A program made the translations under genes and the position numbers. From Microbulbifer variabilis (GTDB lineage: Bacteria > Pseudomonadota > Gammaproteobacteria > Pseudomonadales > Cellvibrionaceae): a stretch of DNA of 64,000 nt. This document shows positions 8,941 through 17,950 of this stretch, in pieces. The stretch covers positions 62,001 to 126,000 of the forward strand of contig NZ_JAIVKI010000012.1 in NCBI RefSeq assembly GCF_020524905.1, read 5' to 3'. The notes beneath the pieces are model-generated. The model did no database searches. It was not told the origin of the DNA and saw only the letters and a list, made by a program, of their open reading frames with translations. The number at the start of each line of letters is the position of its first letter. Positions within the stretch are counted from its first letter, which is position 1.

Positions 8941-9927
8941 TTACTCGACCGACCTCTCAAAGATATGCAACGCCCCCAAGTTATCATAAAGTAAAAGATA
9001 AGGATCTTGATATACAATAGGGGCTGGGGATGGAAAACTAACACCGCCCATCTTATGCACCCAATCAAATTTGTGGGTGAGGGTATTAAATGCCCCGATT
9101 ATCCCTTCTTTCCGATCTGTCGTTATAATATGCCCCCCTTCTAGAACATAATTACTCCTCTGTGTTTCTATCCCCACTGACTCAAAATATGAAAAGTCTT
9201 GATAATTATCCTTTAGCTCTCCAGTTAATAAATCATAAGCGGCATAATTGACTAACATTTGATGAAGAAGCCCCTTCTCTTCATCAATGCACAACCCTTT
9301 AGCAAAAGTTTTTATCTCATACTTAACTTTTCCTGTTTTGATATCAAAGGCAGCTATTTTGTCCAATCCTTTAAAGCAAAATATAACCGTATCATCAGCA
9401 ACACCAACCAGCTCAGGAAGATATCTACCACTATCCTTCTCCACTGACCACTGAACCTCACCATTCGCAAGGTTTCGTCTAGCAACCCCTTTAAACGAAA
9501 CTGTAAAGGCTATATTTGACTCAACCCTAATATTTTCTCCAAAACCAGCTTCCCAGATAATACTACCCAGGAAAATATCTTTTATACCTTGCTTTGATAG
9601 GAAAAGAGAATAGTCATAGTCAGTTCTCACCACAATCAATCTATCATTATATAAACTAAAATCACAAACTGGAGCTTCAATGGCGATCGCCTCTACACTG
9701 ATGAGCTGAGAGTCACAGAAAACGCATTCTGAAGTTGAAACACCAACAAGTACATCACCTTTCATTTCAAACTTCTTAAAATAATACACTAATGTAGAAG
9801 AATGACTCTCTTTTTTACCCACCATATCGTACTGAACAATTTCTCTACCAGATTGAAAAGTTAGTTGATTATTTGATATACAATAACCTTTATTCACATT
9901 CTCTATAGTTAATGCTTTCTTGAACAT
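8941..9927 (-). CDS. Hypothetical beta-propeller-like protein (WD40/PQQ-like), cytoplasmic
   Basis: 328 residues without a signal peptide. It contains propeller-like strands: 'GVARRNLANGEVQWSVEKDSG', 'KIAAFDIKTGKVKYEIKTFA', 'YAAYDLLTGELKDNY' and 'IIGAFNTLTHKFDWVHKM', each resembling a 'xxxDxxTGxxxW' blade. I could not identify a named family. Low GC and many rare-looking A/T codons match the surrounding accessory stretch. It has no obvious operon partner: the next gene on the same strand is 490 bases upstream. Confidence 0.6.
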   Translation of the reverse strand: MFKKALTIENVNKGYCISNNQLTFQSGREIVQYDMVGKKESHSSTLVYYFKKFEMKGDVLVGVSTSECVFCDSQLISVEAIAIEAPVCDFSLYNDRLIVVRTDYDYSLFLSKQGIKDIFLGSIIWEAGFGENIRVESNIAFTVSFKGVARRNLANGEVQWSVEKDSGRYLPELVGVADDTVIFCFKGLDKIAAFDIKTGKVKYEIKTFAKGLCIDEEKGLLHQMLVNYAAYDLLTGELKDNYQDFSYFESVGIETQRSNYVLEGGHIITTDRKEGIIGAFNTLTHKFDWVHKMGGVSFPSPAPIVYQDPYLLLYDNLGALHIFERSVE

Positions 9928-10138
9928 CCAATTTTTTACCCCCTTTGAAAGATTCTCCGTTTAGAGATTGCCTTACCTATTCATCAAATTTAAATTCCAG
10001 CCTCTTACTGTTACTACATTTATATTTCATCTATAACTTTCATTCAGGGGACAGAGACGGTGATCCCCAGCCAAACCTAAACACCCACTTAGAGCTGCGC
10101 ACCAACTATTTTACTTGAACCTATTGACCATAAATCTC
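9928..10138. other. Intergenic gap upstream of the beta-propeller-like gene
   Basis: No gene seen. The promoter of the 8941-9927 gene should lie at its left end. It continues on the right into the decayed RDD remnant. Confidence 0.35.
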
Positions 10139-10350
10139 AAGAAAAGCAACCCACTGCTCAACCAGCCAATTTTGCCCAACGAAAGAGAGAGGCTTAGTAG
10201 GTGCTAGAAGCCATGACCACAACCTGTTCACTAAAATTTTTTGTTGGTGACCTAATAACCCATCAGGCATTTACCGGGGGTCGCCTGAAAGCGGGAGCTC
10301 CCTGCGATTCAGGTCATCAATAGATAGGCCAGATAAGGGATTTCCAGCCC
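10139..10350 (-). pseudogene. Decayed fragment of an RDD-domain gene
   Basis: This non-coding stretch matches the RDD-coding part of the J/RDD gene at about 12095-12300. Matching blocks include 'ttttttgttggtgacc' / 'ttttttattggtgacc', 'cctgaaagcgggagctc' / 'cctgaaagcgggaactc' and 'aaataggcca'-like / 'gataggccagataaggg'. No open frame survives. It is therefore a partial, strongly diverged copy about 1.8 kb from its relative, on the same strand. Ends are approximate. Confidence 0.75.
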
Positions 10351-10414
10351 CATAAGCCGCTACGCTTACCAGCCTGTCATCACAATAGAAGCGACAAGGC
10401 CACCCATCTCTACA

Positions 10415-10843
10415 TCATTTTACTTGCAAATATTTACTGCCAATATATCGCCCACCAATAATACAGGGAATATATATTATTAATGCGTAAATAATGGCCA
10501 ACCCAGAAGAGCTAGTAAAAGCAATAAAAGTAACCAGCAAATAGGGGACCGCCGCAACAGCCAATACAATTTTGGCATTCATTGAGGCAGTATCCTCACT
10601 TGTACGCGCAGCCATAACGCCACCCAATAACAATATCAGGGGTAATGAGATAATACTCACCAGTAAGTACAGAGAACTGAAAGGAATAGCGGATAATAGA
10701 TACAACCAAGAGGCCAAACCGGCAGTGACGGTAAAGAATGCTATACCACATGCCGCCGGGCTTTGCGGTATATTCTTACTGGTTGCTGCGCGGTAAAGAG
10801 CAACTAATATAGCAACAGCCCCAACTATTAATAAAACATTCAT
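10415..10843 (-). CDS. Small hypothetical multi-span membrane protein
   Basis: About 142 residues, mostly hydrophobic, with some four to five spans ('MNVLLIVGAVAILVALY', 'GIAFFTVTAGLASWLYLL', 'LLVSIISLPLILLLGGVM', 'IVLAVAAVPYLLVTFIAF', 'LAIIYALIIYIPCIIG'). The frame is open back to a GTG at 10864, but ATG 10843 has GAGG six bases upstream and begins a clean membrane helix, so I chose it. No family is recognised and no partner gene is evident; it sits between the RDD remnant and another hypothetical gene on the same strand. Confidence 0.65.
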   Translation of the reverse strand: MNVLLIVGAVAILVALYRAATSKNIPQSPAACGIAFFTVTAGLASWLYLLSAIPFSSLYLLVSIISLPLILLLGGVMAARTSEDTASMNAKIVLAVAAVPYLLVTFIAFTSSSGLAIIYALIIYIPCIIGGRYIGSKYLQVK

Positions 10844-10971
10844 ATTAAACCTCAACTCTGTCACCTACAGCCGCACACAAAAACCTAGAATAGAAAACTC
10901 ACCAAAAATTGATATCAAAAAAATAACAACCCACCACAAAAAGTGAACTCCCCCAGCCTTACAACTAATTT

Positions 10972-11571
10972 TCAAGAAAAATAATCCAAAACCTTGCCAA
11001 TAAGCTCTAGTTCTTGATAACCCTCAGGATCAATTTCTCTGCGAAGCACGCGTTTTATATAATCCGTATCTCCAAGCAATCCACGCACAATACAATAGTG
11101 TGTAGCCCAGATACCACGCGTTTCTTCAGGGACACTTAGGTAAAACGATTCTTTGCTGTCTAGACAATATTGCTTTCTTAAGTACGCCTGCCCAAACTCG
11201 ATTATATTGTCCAGGTCACGCATAACTTGCGCCACAGCTTTCTCCCGATTTTCAAAATCATCGGCATAAACTGTTAGACTAAAAGGGTTCTTCAGGTCAT
11301 CTATTCTAATTCTCCTTGAAAAGGTAGCAGTTCGTCTCAGAGGAAGACCTGAAAGATGAGATAAAATATCTTCCACCTCTTTAATATAAACACCTGCATC
11401 GGGCACAGTTGTTACCCAAGCAGGAGAACCACAAAAATTCCACGAAGGATCTATTAACAGATCACAAAATTTCGTTGGGCGATATCGATACCGTTTAGAT
11501 ACAAACTTCCAATCTTCAAGTTCTTCCGCCTTCAGCTTGGCAGCCGCAAGAACATCTGCTTTAAATGTCAT
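10972..11571 (-). CDS. Hypothetical cytoplasmic protein, 199 residues
   Basis: No signal peptide or membrane span. Composition is mixed alpha/beta with charged helices ('LAAAKLKAEELEDWKFVSKR' at the start; 'EKAVAQVMRDLDNIIEFGQ' in the middle) and aromatic-rich strands. I do not recognise the family. The beginning, a helix followed by 'WKFVSKRYRYRP', and the length look like proteins that serve as secretion or contractile-system accessories, but that is too vague to be a call. It follows the cupin gene on the same strand after 77 bases, so it may be the last member of the Hsp70 operon or independent. Confidence 0.65.
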   Translation of the reverse strand: MTFKADVLAAAKLKAEELEDWKFVSKRYRYRPTKFCDLLIDPSWNFCGSPAWVTTVPDAGVYIKEVEDILSHLSGLPLRRTATFSRRIRIDDLKNPFSLTVYADDFENREKAVAQVMRDLDNIIEFGQAYLRKQYCLDSKESFYLSVPEETRGIWATHYCIVRGLLGDTDYIKRVLRREIDPEGYQELELIGKVLDYFS

Positions 11572-11648
11572 ATCACCTCTAAAAAAAGCAAAACTGCCTC
11601 AAAATGACAGGCAGCAAATCCAATTTTTATTGCACTGATACATTAACT

Positions 11649-11990
11649 CTACAACTCCACCCGATCCCCATGGCTAGGCGGTGTTGAGGTAACGGTAAAA
11701 ATCAAGTCTACATCAGCCTTATTGAACAACTGATGAGGAATCCCAGCGGCTATATGCAAACCCTGGCCGGGAGAGAGGGTATACTCTTCGCCATCACATT
11801 CAATCGTGGCCGTGCCCTGTAGTACAAAGAAAAACTGTTCAGATTGCCGGTGCAGGTGCCGAACTTCTGAGCAGCCAGGAGGCACTCTCTCCTGAATCAC
11901 ACTGAGAGAATCGGTTCTTACCAGGTGCCAGCCATCGCAGCCCTCTCCCCAGGGGTAGTGCTCAGCATTTTCTTTTGAGACGACAGCCAT
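11649..11990 (-). CDS. Small cupin-domain protein
   Basis: 113 residues forming one cupin barrel. Motif 1 is 'HLHRQSEQFFFVLQG' (HxH...E...G) and motif 2 is 'GLHIAAGIPHQLFN' with the second-motif His. These residues can hold a metal ion; the ligand or substrate is not known. The start codon ATG 11990 overlaps the TGA of the upstream J/RDD gene (TGATG) and a strong GGGGAGGAG lies just before, so the two are translationally coupled; the GTG at 11993 is an alternative. It is the third gene of the Hsp70 operon. A role as a small sensor or binding protein is possible, but nothing in the sequence proves it. Confidence 0.85.
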   Translation of the reverse strand: MAVVSKENAEHYPWGEGCDGWHLVRTDSLSVIQERVPPGCSEVRHLHRQSEQFFFVLQGTATIECDGEEYTLSPGQGLHIAAGIPHQLFNKADVDLIFTVTSTPPSHGDRVEL

Positions 11991-13423
11991 CACTCCTCCC
12001 CCCGCAATCTCCGTAAATACTCCTCGCGGGATTTACGCATGTTGATGACATGGCTTGAACTGAGGCGGTCGTGCATCAGGTTTCCACTTAAGAAGCAGTT
12101 AATCAACCAACCGATCTTGCCCAGCGGTAGGGTGAGAGTGAAGCTCAGTATGCGCCAGAGACCACGGCCATAGCTTATTCGCTCAAATTTTTTATTGGTG
12201 ACCTTGTAGCCCATTAGGTATTTACCAGGGGTGGCCTGAAAGCGGGAACTCTCTGCGATCCAAGCCATTAATAAATAGGCCAGGCAACAGATTCCCAGAG
12301 TAATGGTTGTCGCCGCAGTTTCAGAGATGTCATACACCTTCATAATTACAATGGAGGTAATAAAGCCAACCGCGACATAGATCAGTAATAAATCCAATAA
12401 GACCGCCACACCTCGGGCCAGCAGGTGGCCAAAATAGTATTGATCGTAGGTTTCTTCCAGTTGGATGACTTTATGCCGGATCAGCTTGCGCCCACCTCGG
12501 AGCCCTTGGGCGGGGTCCACAGTAACTTCTTCGCTTTGCAGCGAATTAAAAATGCAATCACAAAGGGACTCATCCAAGGCGCCGTATAAATAGGAGGCAT
12601 TACCATTCCAGTCGAACAGGCTATTGCAGTACTGAATAATATTGTTAGAAATTCGAGCTTGTTTTTTACCTTTAGAGGCAACTTCACTAGCCTGCAAATT
12701 TATTCTGGCAAAACGTTCAAAGATTGAGAGGCCCAAATTCCAATTATATTCCTCATCGAGCATATAAGGTGTGTCGGTGAGAAAACGCCAATTTTCTTTT
12801 ACATTGTGTTCACTGGGTTTTTGCAGCAGCCTATCCACTTGCTCCAGTATCCGGTGGTACTCGGTAATTCGCAGTTCTCGCTCTTGATCCTGCTCAGTAC
12901 CCTCCCCTTCAATTGGATTTTCCTGCACAGAATCTTCTTGTGCATCCGTATCTTCAGAATGCTGCTCTTCAGTATGTTTCTCTGTAGAAGCCTCCTGCTG
13001 TCTCTCACCCCCAATTTCCTGCTCTTGGTCCTGGACTTGGTTCTGGTCAAGAGAAACTTTTGATTGAACTTGCTCAATAGCTTCTGGAGGGATTGGGGAG
13101 TGATCTTTATGATTCGGCTCACTACCTTGTTGCTCTTGCGGCTCTGGTTGCCCTTGCAATTGTGCAGCCACAGGTGATTGCACAGCCTGCTCAGCATTGG
13201 CTACTTCCGCAATCACCTCAGCACTTTTCGGCTCCTTACTTTCCTCATTCTCTTCTTTAAGACGCTCGGCAGCCTTCAGTGCCCATTTATAGGCGCTGTG
13301 TAACTGCTGAAACTCTTCGGGCTTTTCATCCGGGCGAGTTTGCTTCAGTTTTCTTGCGTAGGCGCGCTTGATGGTTCGCGCATCATCACAGGGCTCTAGT
13401 TCGAGTATCTCCCAAGGACTCAT
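11990..13423 (-). CDS. J-like domain fused to a Q/E-rich linker and an RDD membrane domain
   Basis: 477 residues in three parts. Residues 1-60 form a J-like domain: 'SPWEILELEPCDDARTIKRA', helix II 'YARKLKQTRPDE', then 'EEFQQLHSAYKWAL'. The canonical HPD tripeptide is replaced by R-P-D, as in the DjlB/DjlC-type partners of HscC. Residues ~60-190 are a low-complexity Gln/Glu/Ser linker. From about residue 335 an RDD domain follows with three membrane spans ('GVAVLLDLLLIYVAVGFI', 'TTITLGICCLAYLLMAWI', 'ILSFTLTLPLGKIGWLINC'), the conserved Arg/Asp in the first span, 'ATPGKYLMGYKV' and the terminal 'HDRLSSSHVI'. So the chaperone partner is tethered to the inner membrane. The start overlaps the hsp70 stop (TAATG), implying coupled translation. 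Confidence 0.9.
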   Translation of the reverse strand: MSPWEILELEPCDDARTIKRAYARKLKQTRPDEKPEEFQQLHSAYKWALKAAERLKEENEESKEPKSAEVIAEVANAEQAVQSPVAAQLQGQPEPQEQQGSEPNHKDHSPIPPEAIEQVQSKVSLDQNQVQDQEQEIGGERQQEASTEKHTEEQHSEDTDAQEDSVQENPIEGEGTEQDQERELRITEYHRILEQVDRLLQKPSEHNVKENWRFLTDTPYMLDEEYNWNLGLSIFERFARINLQASEVASKGKKQARISNNIIQYCNSLFDWNGNASYLYGALDESLCDCIFNSLQSEEVTVDPAQGLRGGRKLIRHKVIQLEETYDQYYFGHLLARGVAVLLDLLLIYVAVGFITSIVIMKVYDISETAATTITLGICCLAYLLMAWIAESSRFQATPGKYLMGYKVTNKKFERISYGRGLWRILSFTLTLPLGKIGWLINCFLSGNLMHDRLSSSHVINMRKSREEYLRRLRGEE

Positions 13424-15114
13424 TAAATCCAGTCCTCACCGTCGAGCTTATCGAAGATTTCAGTGAGTTCGGCACGCGCCTTGCCAATCTCCACCAGGTT
13501 TTGTTTATCCAAAACCCGATCAAAACTGGCGAGCAATTTGGAAATATAATCGCGCTGCTCGCCAAGGCTCGCTTCGTACAAACGTTCACCACGGGCGAGC
13601 AGTGCCCGGTTTTCCTCGTCCTCACGGGGGTGAAATTTGAGTTTGGCCAGTTTATCCAGCGCTTGGGCTTTGTCCTGCTCATTCAGGGCGCCCGGAGTAA
13701 ATTCCACCAGTTTATTAAATGTTTTCCCGGTGGAAACGACGGTGACATCCACTTCCAACAAACCGTTCATATCGTAGCTGTAACGAATTTCCACCACTTC
13801 CTCACCCCGGGGTTTCTTGGGCACAGGCACAGTAAGTTCACCCAGGTAGACATTTTTCTTTACCAGGCGATTTTCTCCCTGATAAATATCGATACAGACT
13901 TCACTCTGGTCGTCGCGGGCGGTACAGACACTGCGCACAATACTCACCGGCACCACGGTGTTGCGCTCAATAATCGGCAGGAAGTAATTGCCCAACTGCG
14001 GGCTGTCTTCGTTCACGATGCCGGTACCCAGGGTGTAGGGACACACATCGGTGAGAACGATATCATCCAGCGCAGAATTTTTTTCCTTGAGCCCGGCTTG
14101 GATAGCTGCTCCCATGGCGACAACGGTATCCGGGTCCAGGTGGCAGGAAGGCAAGCGGCCAAACATGCGCCCCACCATGGAGCGGAACAGGGCCAGACGG
14201 GTGGAGCCGCCCACCAATACCACTTCATCGATTTTGCTCGGGGGCAGATCCGCATCGCGCATCGCGCGCTCAATCGGACGCTTGGCTCGCAGCAGCAGCG
14301 GGGTACTGAGTTTCTCGAACCATTCGGGGGTCGCTTTCCATTCGAGTTCGCGTCCACCGAGGTTTAATTTAAGCAACTGCTCTGCCTGCAGGCTGATACG
14401 GCGCTTGGCCGTTTCCATCTGCATATACAGGTTCTGCAGTTCGCGCGGTTTCAGGGAGGATTTTTTCAGCTTTAATTCTTCTAAGACGCTGTCGATCATC
14501 GCTTCGACAAAATCTTCACCGCCAAGGTAGTTATCCCCGGCACTGGCATGCACTTCCATAATGCCATCGAAGAATTCCAGGATGGAGACATCGAAGGTAC
14601 CACCGCCCAAATCGAGCACCAGGAAATTCCCCTCCCGTTTATCGTGAAGTCCGTAAGCAATTGCCGCTGCAGTGGGCTCGTTAATCAGGCGCTCTACCTT
14701 GAGGCCTGCCAGCTCTCCGGCCAACTTTGTCGCTTGCCGTTGGTTGTCATTAAAATAGGCGGGTACACTGATTACCGCTTCGGTGATCTCTTTATTCAGG
14801 AATGCCTCGGCATCCTCTTTGAGAGAACGCAGTACCAATGCAGAGAGTTCGGTTGCAGTAAATTGCTGGCGACCCAGCTTGACTTTATGATCCGTGCCCA
14901 TCAGGCGCTTAAAAGCGGCAACAGTGGTATCACTGTGATTGATCAAACGCTCTTTTGCGGTTTTCCCCACCACCAGCTTGCCATCGTCATCCAAGCCGAC
15001 CACCGATGGGGTCAACGCCTCTCCGAGGCGATTGGGAATCAGCTTTACTCCATCGTTCGTCAAAACCCCGCAGGCGCTATTGGTGGTGCCCAGGTCGATA
15101 CCAATAATGGCCAT
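13423..15114 (-). CDS. hscC: HscC-type Hsp70 chaperone
   Basis: 563 residues, close to the length of HscC and shorter than DnaK. ATPase motifs are complete: phosphate-1 'IGIDLGTTNSACGV', connect-1 'NEPTAAAIAYGLHD', phosphate-2 'FLVLDLGGGTFDVSILEF', adenosine 'EVVLVGGSTRL'. The substrate-binding part is short ('LGELTVPVPKKPRGEEVVEI', 'SYDMNGLLEVDVTV') and lacks a long DnaK lid. HscC chaperones work with J partners lacking normal HPD motifs, and exactly such a gene follows with an overlapping start. The operon is hscC, J/RDD, cupin, on the minus strand, divergent from a SulP transporter 120 bases away. GC content is higher than in the accessory genes to its left. Confidence 0.92.
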   Translation of the reverse strand: MAIIGIDLGTTNSACGVLTNDGVKLIPNRLGEALTPSVVGLDDDGKLVVGKTAKERLINHSDTTVAAFKRLMGTDHKVKLGRQQFTATELSALVLRSLKEDAEAFLNKEITEAVISVPAYFNDNQRQATKLAGELAGLKVERLINEPTAAAIAYGLHDKREGNFLVLDLGGGTFDVSILEFFDGIMEVHASAGDNYLGGEDFVEAMIDSVLEELKLKKSSLKPRELQNLYMQMETAKRRISLQAEQLLKLNLGGRELEWKATPEWFEKLSTPLLLRAKRPIERAMRDADLPPSKIDEVVLVGGSTRLALFRSMVGRMFGRLPSCHLDPDTVVAMGAAIQAGLKEKNSALDDIVLTDVCPYTLGTGIVNEDSPQLGNYFLPIIERNTVVPVSIVRSVCTARDDQSEVCIDIYQGENRLVKKNVYLGELTVPVPKKPRGEEVVEIRYSYDMNGLLEVDVTVVSTGKTFNKLVEFTPGALNEQDKAQALDKLAKLKFHPREDEENRALLARGERLYEASLGEQRDYISKLLASFDRVLDKQNLVEIGKARAELTEIFDKLDGEDWI

Positions 15115-15234
15115 AAATCCCCCTACCTATTTCCTAAACTTGAACATGCACTGTCGTGCTAGCGGACTTTTTAACGGTATTTTCCGCAATATTATTGGCG
15201 CGTTATTCTAAGCGGCCCGGCATAACAATAGCCA

Positions 15235-17037
15235 GTGAGTGAAAGCGTGCGAAAGGAGAAATCTGGGGACTCCCACTCATGTACTTGTCGAAGAACAGCC
15301 CTCTCTCTGGCGGTTCCACATATCTGCAATATCCTTAAAGTCATTCAAAAGCAAAAAAGAGGCGCAGCCTTGTTCGCGGGAAAGTTTGAGGATTTAAACC
15401 TTAAGGGGGATCTCTTCGGCGGGGTCACCACAGCGGTGGTATCGCTGCCCATGGCATTGGCCTTTGGAGTTGCCTCTGGTGCAGGCGCCAGTGCAGGTCT
15501 TTGGGGAGCCATTCTGGTCGGGCTATTTGCCACTCTGTTTGGTGGTACCCGCACCCTGATCTCTGAGCCAACCGGTGCCATGACAGTGGTAATGGCCGCG
15601 GTTCTCACCACTATGGTGGCTGAGTATCCCGACCAGGGGCTGGCAATGGCCTTTACCGTGGTCATTATGGCGGGCCTGTTCCAAATTGGCTTGGGCGCGC
15701 TGAAACTCGGTAAATATATTGTGATGATACCCTACAGCGTGGTTTCCGGTTTTATGTCCGGGGTGGGTATTATTTTGGTGATCCTGCAAATAGGCCCCCT
15801 CCTCGGCCAACCCACCCCTGCTGGCGGCCCCATGGAAACCGTTCTGGAACTGCCGGAGCTGGTCAGAAATACCCACTATGGCGAACTATTCCTCGGCCTA
15901 CTCACCCTTGGCGTATTGTTTTTTTTGCCGAAAAAACTCAAGCAGCTGATCCCACCTCAGCTGGTGGCACTGGTCGCTATCACCCTGCTTTCCATGGTGC
16001 TCTTCAACAGCGATGAAATACGGCGTATCGGTGAAATTCCCAGCGGCTTGCCCTCTCTGGTTGTGCCCGATATCACTTTCGATATGCTCTCCACCATGCT
16101 GATAGATGCCCTGGTACTCGGCACTCTGGGCTGCCTCGATACCCTGCTGACCGCGGTGATTGCCGACAGCTTGACACGCAGGGAACACAACCCTAGCCGG
16201 GAATTGATCGGCCAGGGAATCGCCAACACCGTTTCCGGCCTTTTTGGCGGCCTGCCCGGCGCGGGCTCCACCATGGGTACCGTGGTGAATATTCAGGTGG
16301 GAGCGCGCTCACCCCTGGCGGGTATAGTGCGCGCTGTGATCCTGCTATTGGTTGTGCTCTGGCTTGCCCCTTTGACAAAACCTATCCCACTGGCGGTATT
16401 AGCCGGTATCGCGGTGTTTGTCGGCCTGAATATCCTCGACTGGAGTTACCTCCGGCGTATTCACCATCACCAGGTGGCGATATTCCCAACCTTCATTATG
16501 TACAGCGTTCTGCTGATGACGGTGTTTGTAGGGCTGATTTACGCGGTAGCCATCGGTGTATTCCTCGTCAATATCATCACCATTGAGCGGCTCAGCCGTA
16601 TTCAGGAAAAGAGTGTAAAAGCGATTTCCGATGTCAAAGAAGGCGATCCACTCAACCGGCAGGAACGGGAGATGCTGAGGCAGTCGAAAGGCCAGATCCT
16701 GTTTTTCTATTTATCGGGCCCAATGTTATTCGGGGTATCTAAGGCAATTACTCGCCAGCAGGCCGCAGTGGGGAAATTTAAAGTCATCATTATGGATTTG
16801 AGCACAGTGCCCATGATTGATACGACTGCGGCACTGGCACTGGAAAATACTATGCGTGATGCCATTAAATTCGGCTGTAAAGTTTATCTTTACTGTCCCA
16901 ACGAGCCGACGCTGGACAGGCTGGAGAAACTGCATATCCGGGATTGGATGGATGATGATTGTTTTGTCGAAAGTCGGGTTGAGGCACTCATGAAAAGCCT
17001 GGATTACCTCAATCACAAAAACGAAAAAAAGACCTGA
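15235..17037 (+). CDS. SulP-family anion transporter with STAS domain
   Basis: Inner-membrane transporter of the SLC26/SulP family (sulfate, bicarbonate or similar anions). Recognisable are the start of the membrane domain 'LKGDLFGGVTTAVVSLPMAL', the 'SEPTGAMTVVMAAVL' segment, 'GLFGGLPGAGSTMGTVVN' (SulP signature loop) and some 12 spans, then a C-terminal STAS domain from about residue 480 ('QILFFYLSGPMLFGVS', 'VIIMDLSTVPMIDTTAALAL'). The ligand cannot be told from sequence. The GTG at 15235 gives an N-terminal extension of about 50 residues with Cys and Arg that looks unlike a SulP start, so the true start may be a downstream alternative codon such as TTG 15370; no good ribosome site decides it. 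Confidence 0.88.
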   Translation: MSESVRKEKSGDSHSCTCRRTALSLAVPHICNILKVIQKQKRGAALFAGKFEDLNLKGDLFGGVTTAVVSLPMALAFGVASGAGASAGLWGAILVGLFATLFGGTRTLISEPTGAMTVVMAAVLTTMVAEYPDQGLAMAFTVVIMAGLFQIGLGALKLGKYIVMIPYSVVSGFMSGVGIILVILQIGPLLGQPTPAGGPMETVLELPELVRNTHYGELFLGLLTLGVLFFLPKKLKQLIPPQLVALVAITLLSMVLFNSDEIRRIGEIPSGLPSLVVPDITFDMLSTMLIDALVLGTLGCLDTLLTAVIADSLTRREHNPSRELIGQGIANTVSGLFGGLPGAGSTMGTVVNIQVGARSPLAGIVRAVILLLVVLWLAPLTKPIPLAVLAGIAVFVGLNILDWSYLRRIHHHQVAIFPTFIMYSVLLMTVFVGLIYAVAIGVFLVNIITIERLSRIQEKSVKAISDVKEGDPLNRQEREMLRQSKGQILFFYLSGPMLFGVSKAITRQQAAVGKFKVIIMDLSTVPMIDTTAALALENTMRDAIKFGCKVYLYCPNEPTLDRLEKLHIRDWMDDDCFVESRVEALMKSLDYLNHKNEKKT

Positions 17038-17195
17038 CCCTCCGAATCCTCGTCACCTATAAATACAGCGTTTCAATATCTAGCCACAGCCATTTTCATT
17101 GCGGAAATAGGGGGTTTAAATGCACTTATTTTTAATCCCTGTAAATGCGCATTAATCATCACTAATGGTTTCAGGTAAAATGTTAAAGAACAAAT

Positions 17196-17226
17196 CAAAA
17201 AGCGGGGGTAATTAATTACCCCCGCT
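17196..17226. terminator. Perfect palindromic terminator between sulP and pdxH
   Basis: A perfect 26-base palindrome at 17201-17226: arm AGCGGGGGTAA, loop-region TTAA, arm TTACCCCCGCT. It is preceded by A5, which reads as T5 on the minus strand, so it is a strong intrinsic terminator for pdxH; on the plus strand a weaker 'ctttt' follows. The two genes converge here. Confidence 0.88.
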
Positions 17227-17266
17227 CCACTTTTCCATATCCTGCTTTTCTAAACTTCGACAGCCA

Positions 17267-17905
17267 CTAGGGAGACAGGCGATCCAGCGTCCACAGACCG
17301 CTATCATCGGCGCGATAAATAAAGCGATCGTGCAAACGGTTAGCACCGCCCTGCCAAAATTCCACCGCGTGTGGCACTACCCGGTAACCGCCCCAAAAAT
17401 CTGGCAACGGCACCTGCCCATCCGCAAAGCGCGCCTTTTCCTGGTCAAATTGTTTTTGCAACTCCTCACGGGATGACAGCGGCTGGCTCTGGCGGGAAGC
17501 CCAGGCGGCCAGCTGGCTGTCCAGTGGGCGGGACTGGAAATACAGCTCTGCATCCTCGCGTGCTACCGACTCCACTTTGCCGTAAACAATGATCTGGCGC
17601 TCTAAACTGTGCCAGGGGAATAGCAGGGATACCTGCGGATTCTTCTCCATATCCTGCGCTTTTTTGCTCTGCAGGTTGGTGTAAAAAACAAAGCCGCGCT
17701 CGTCAAAGCCTTTCAGCAGTACAATGCGCTGGGAGGGTTGGCCACTGCTATCGGCCGTGGCCAGGCACATGGCATTGGGGTCAGAAAGTTTGGCCTCCAG
17801 AGCCTCCTCAAGCCACTCGCGAAACTGCTCCACCGGGGTTGCTTTCAACTCCGAGCGGCGCAGGCCGCCAAGCAGATATTCGCGACGCCATTGATCGATT
17901 TCCAT
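17267..17905 (-). CDS. pdxH: Pyridoxamine 5'-phosphate oxidase
   Basis: FMN enzyme that makes pyridoxal 5'-phosphate from PNP or PMP, the last step of vitamin B6 synthesis and salvage. The 212-residue length matches the family. Visible: 'MCLATADSSGQPSQRIVLLKGFDERGF' region with the FMN-binding 'RIVLLKG', 'YTNLQSKKA', 'SRQSQPLSS', and the C-terminal 'PDFWGGYRV' and 'RLHDRFIY' with the conserved substrate-binding Arg/His; it ends 'LDRLSP' as PdxH does. The frame is open further to 18019, but ATG 17905 (MEIDQWRREYLL) has AGGAAG eight bases before it and gives the family length, so I chose it. PLP is the cofactor of Kbl and MetZ encoded in this window, a coincidence or not. Confidence 0.95.
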   Translation of the reverse strand: MEIDQWRREYLLGGLRRSELKATPVEQFREWLEEALEAKLSDPNAMCLATADSSGQPSQRIVLLKGFDERGFVFYTNLQSKKAQDMEKNPQVSLLFPWHSLERQIIVYGKVESVAREDAELYFQSRPLDSQLAAWASRQSQPLSSREELQKQFDQEKARFADGQVPLPDFWGGYRVVPHAVEFWQGGANRLHDRFIYRADDSGLWTLDRLSP

Positions 17906-17950
17906 GGTGCTACTTCCTAAGTTATTCAAGCTCAAAATATATCCAGCCAA

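Noticed and set aside
13501..14367. 288-codon open frame on the plus strand
   Set aside because: Antisense to the hscC gene with no ribosome site or recognisable domain; an antisense shadow.
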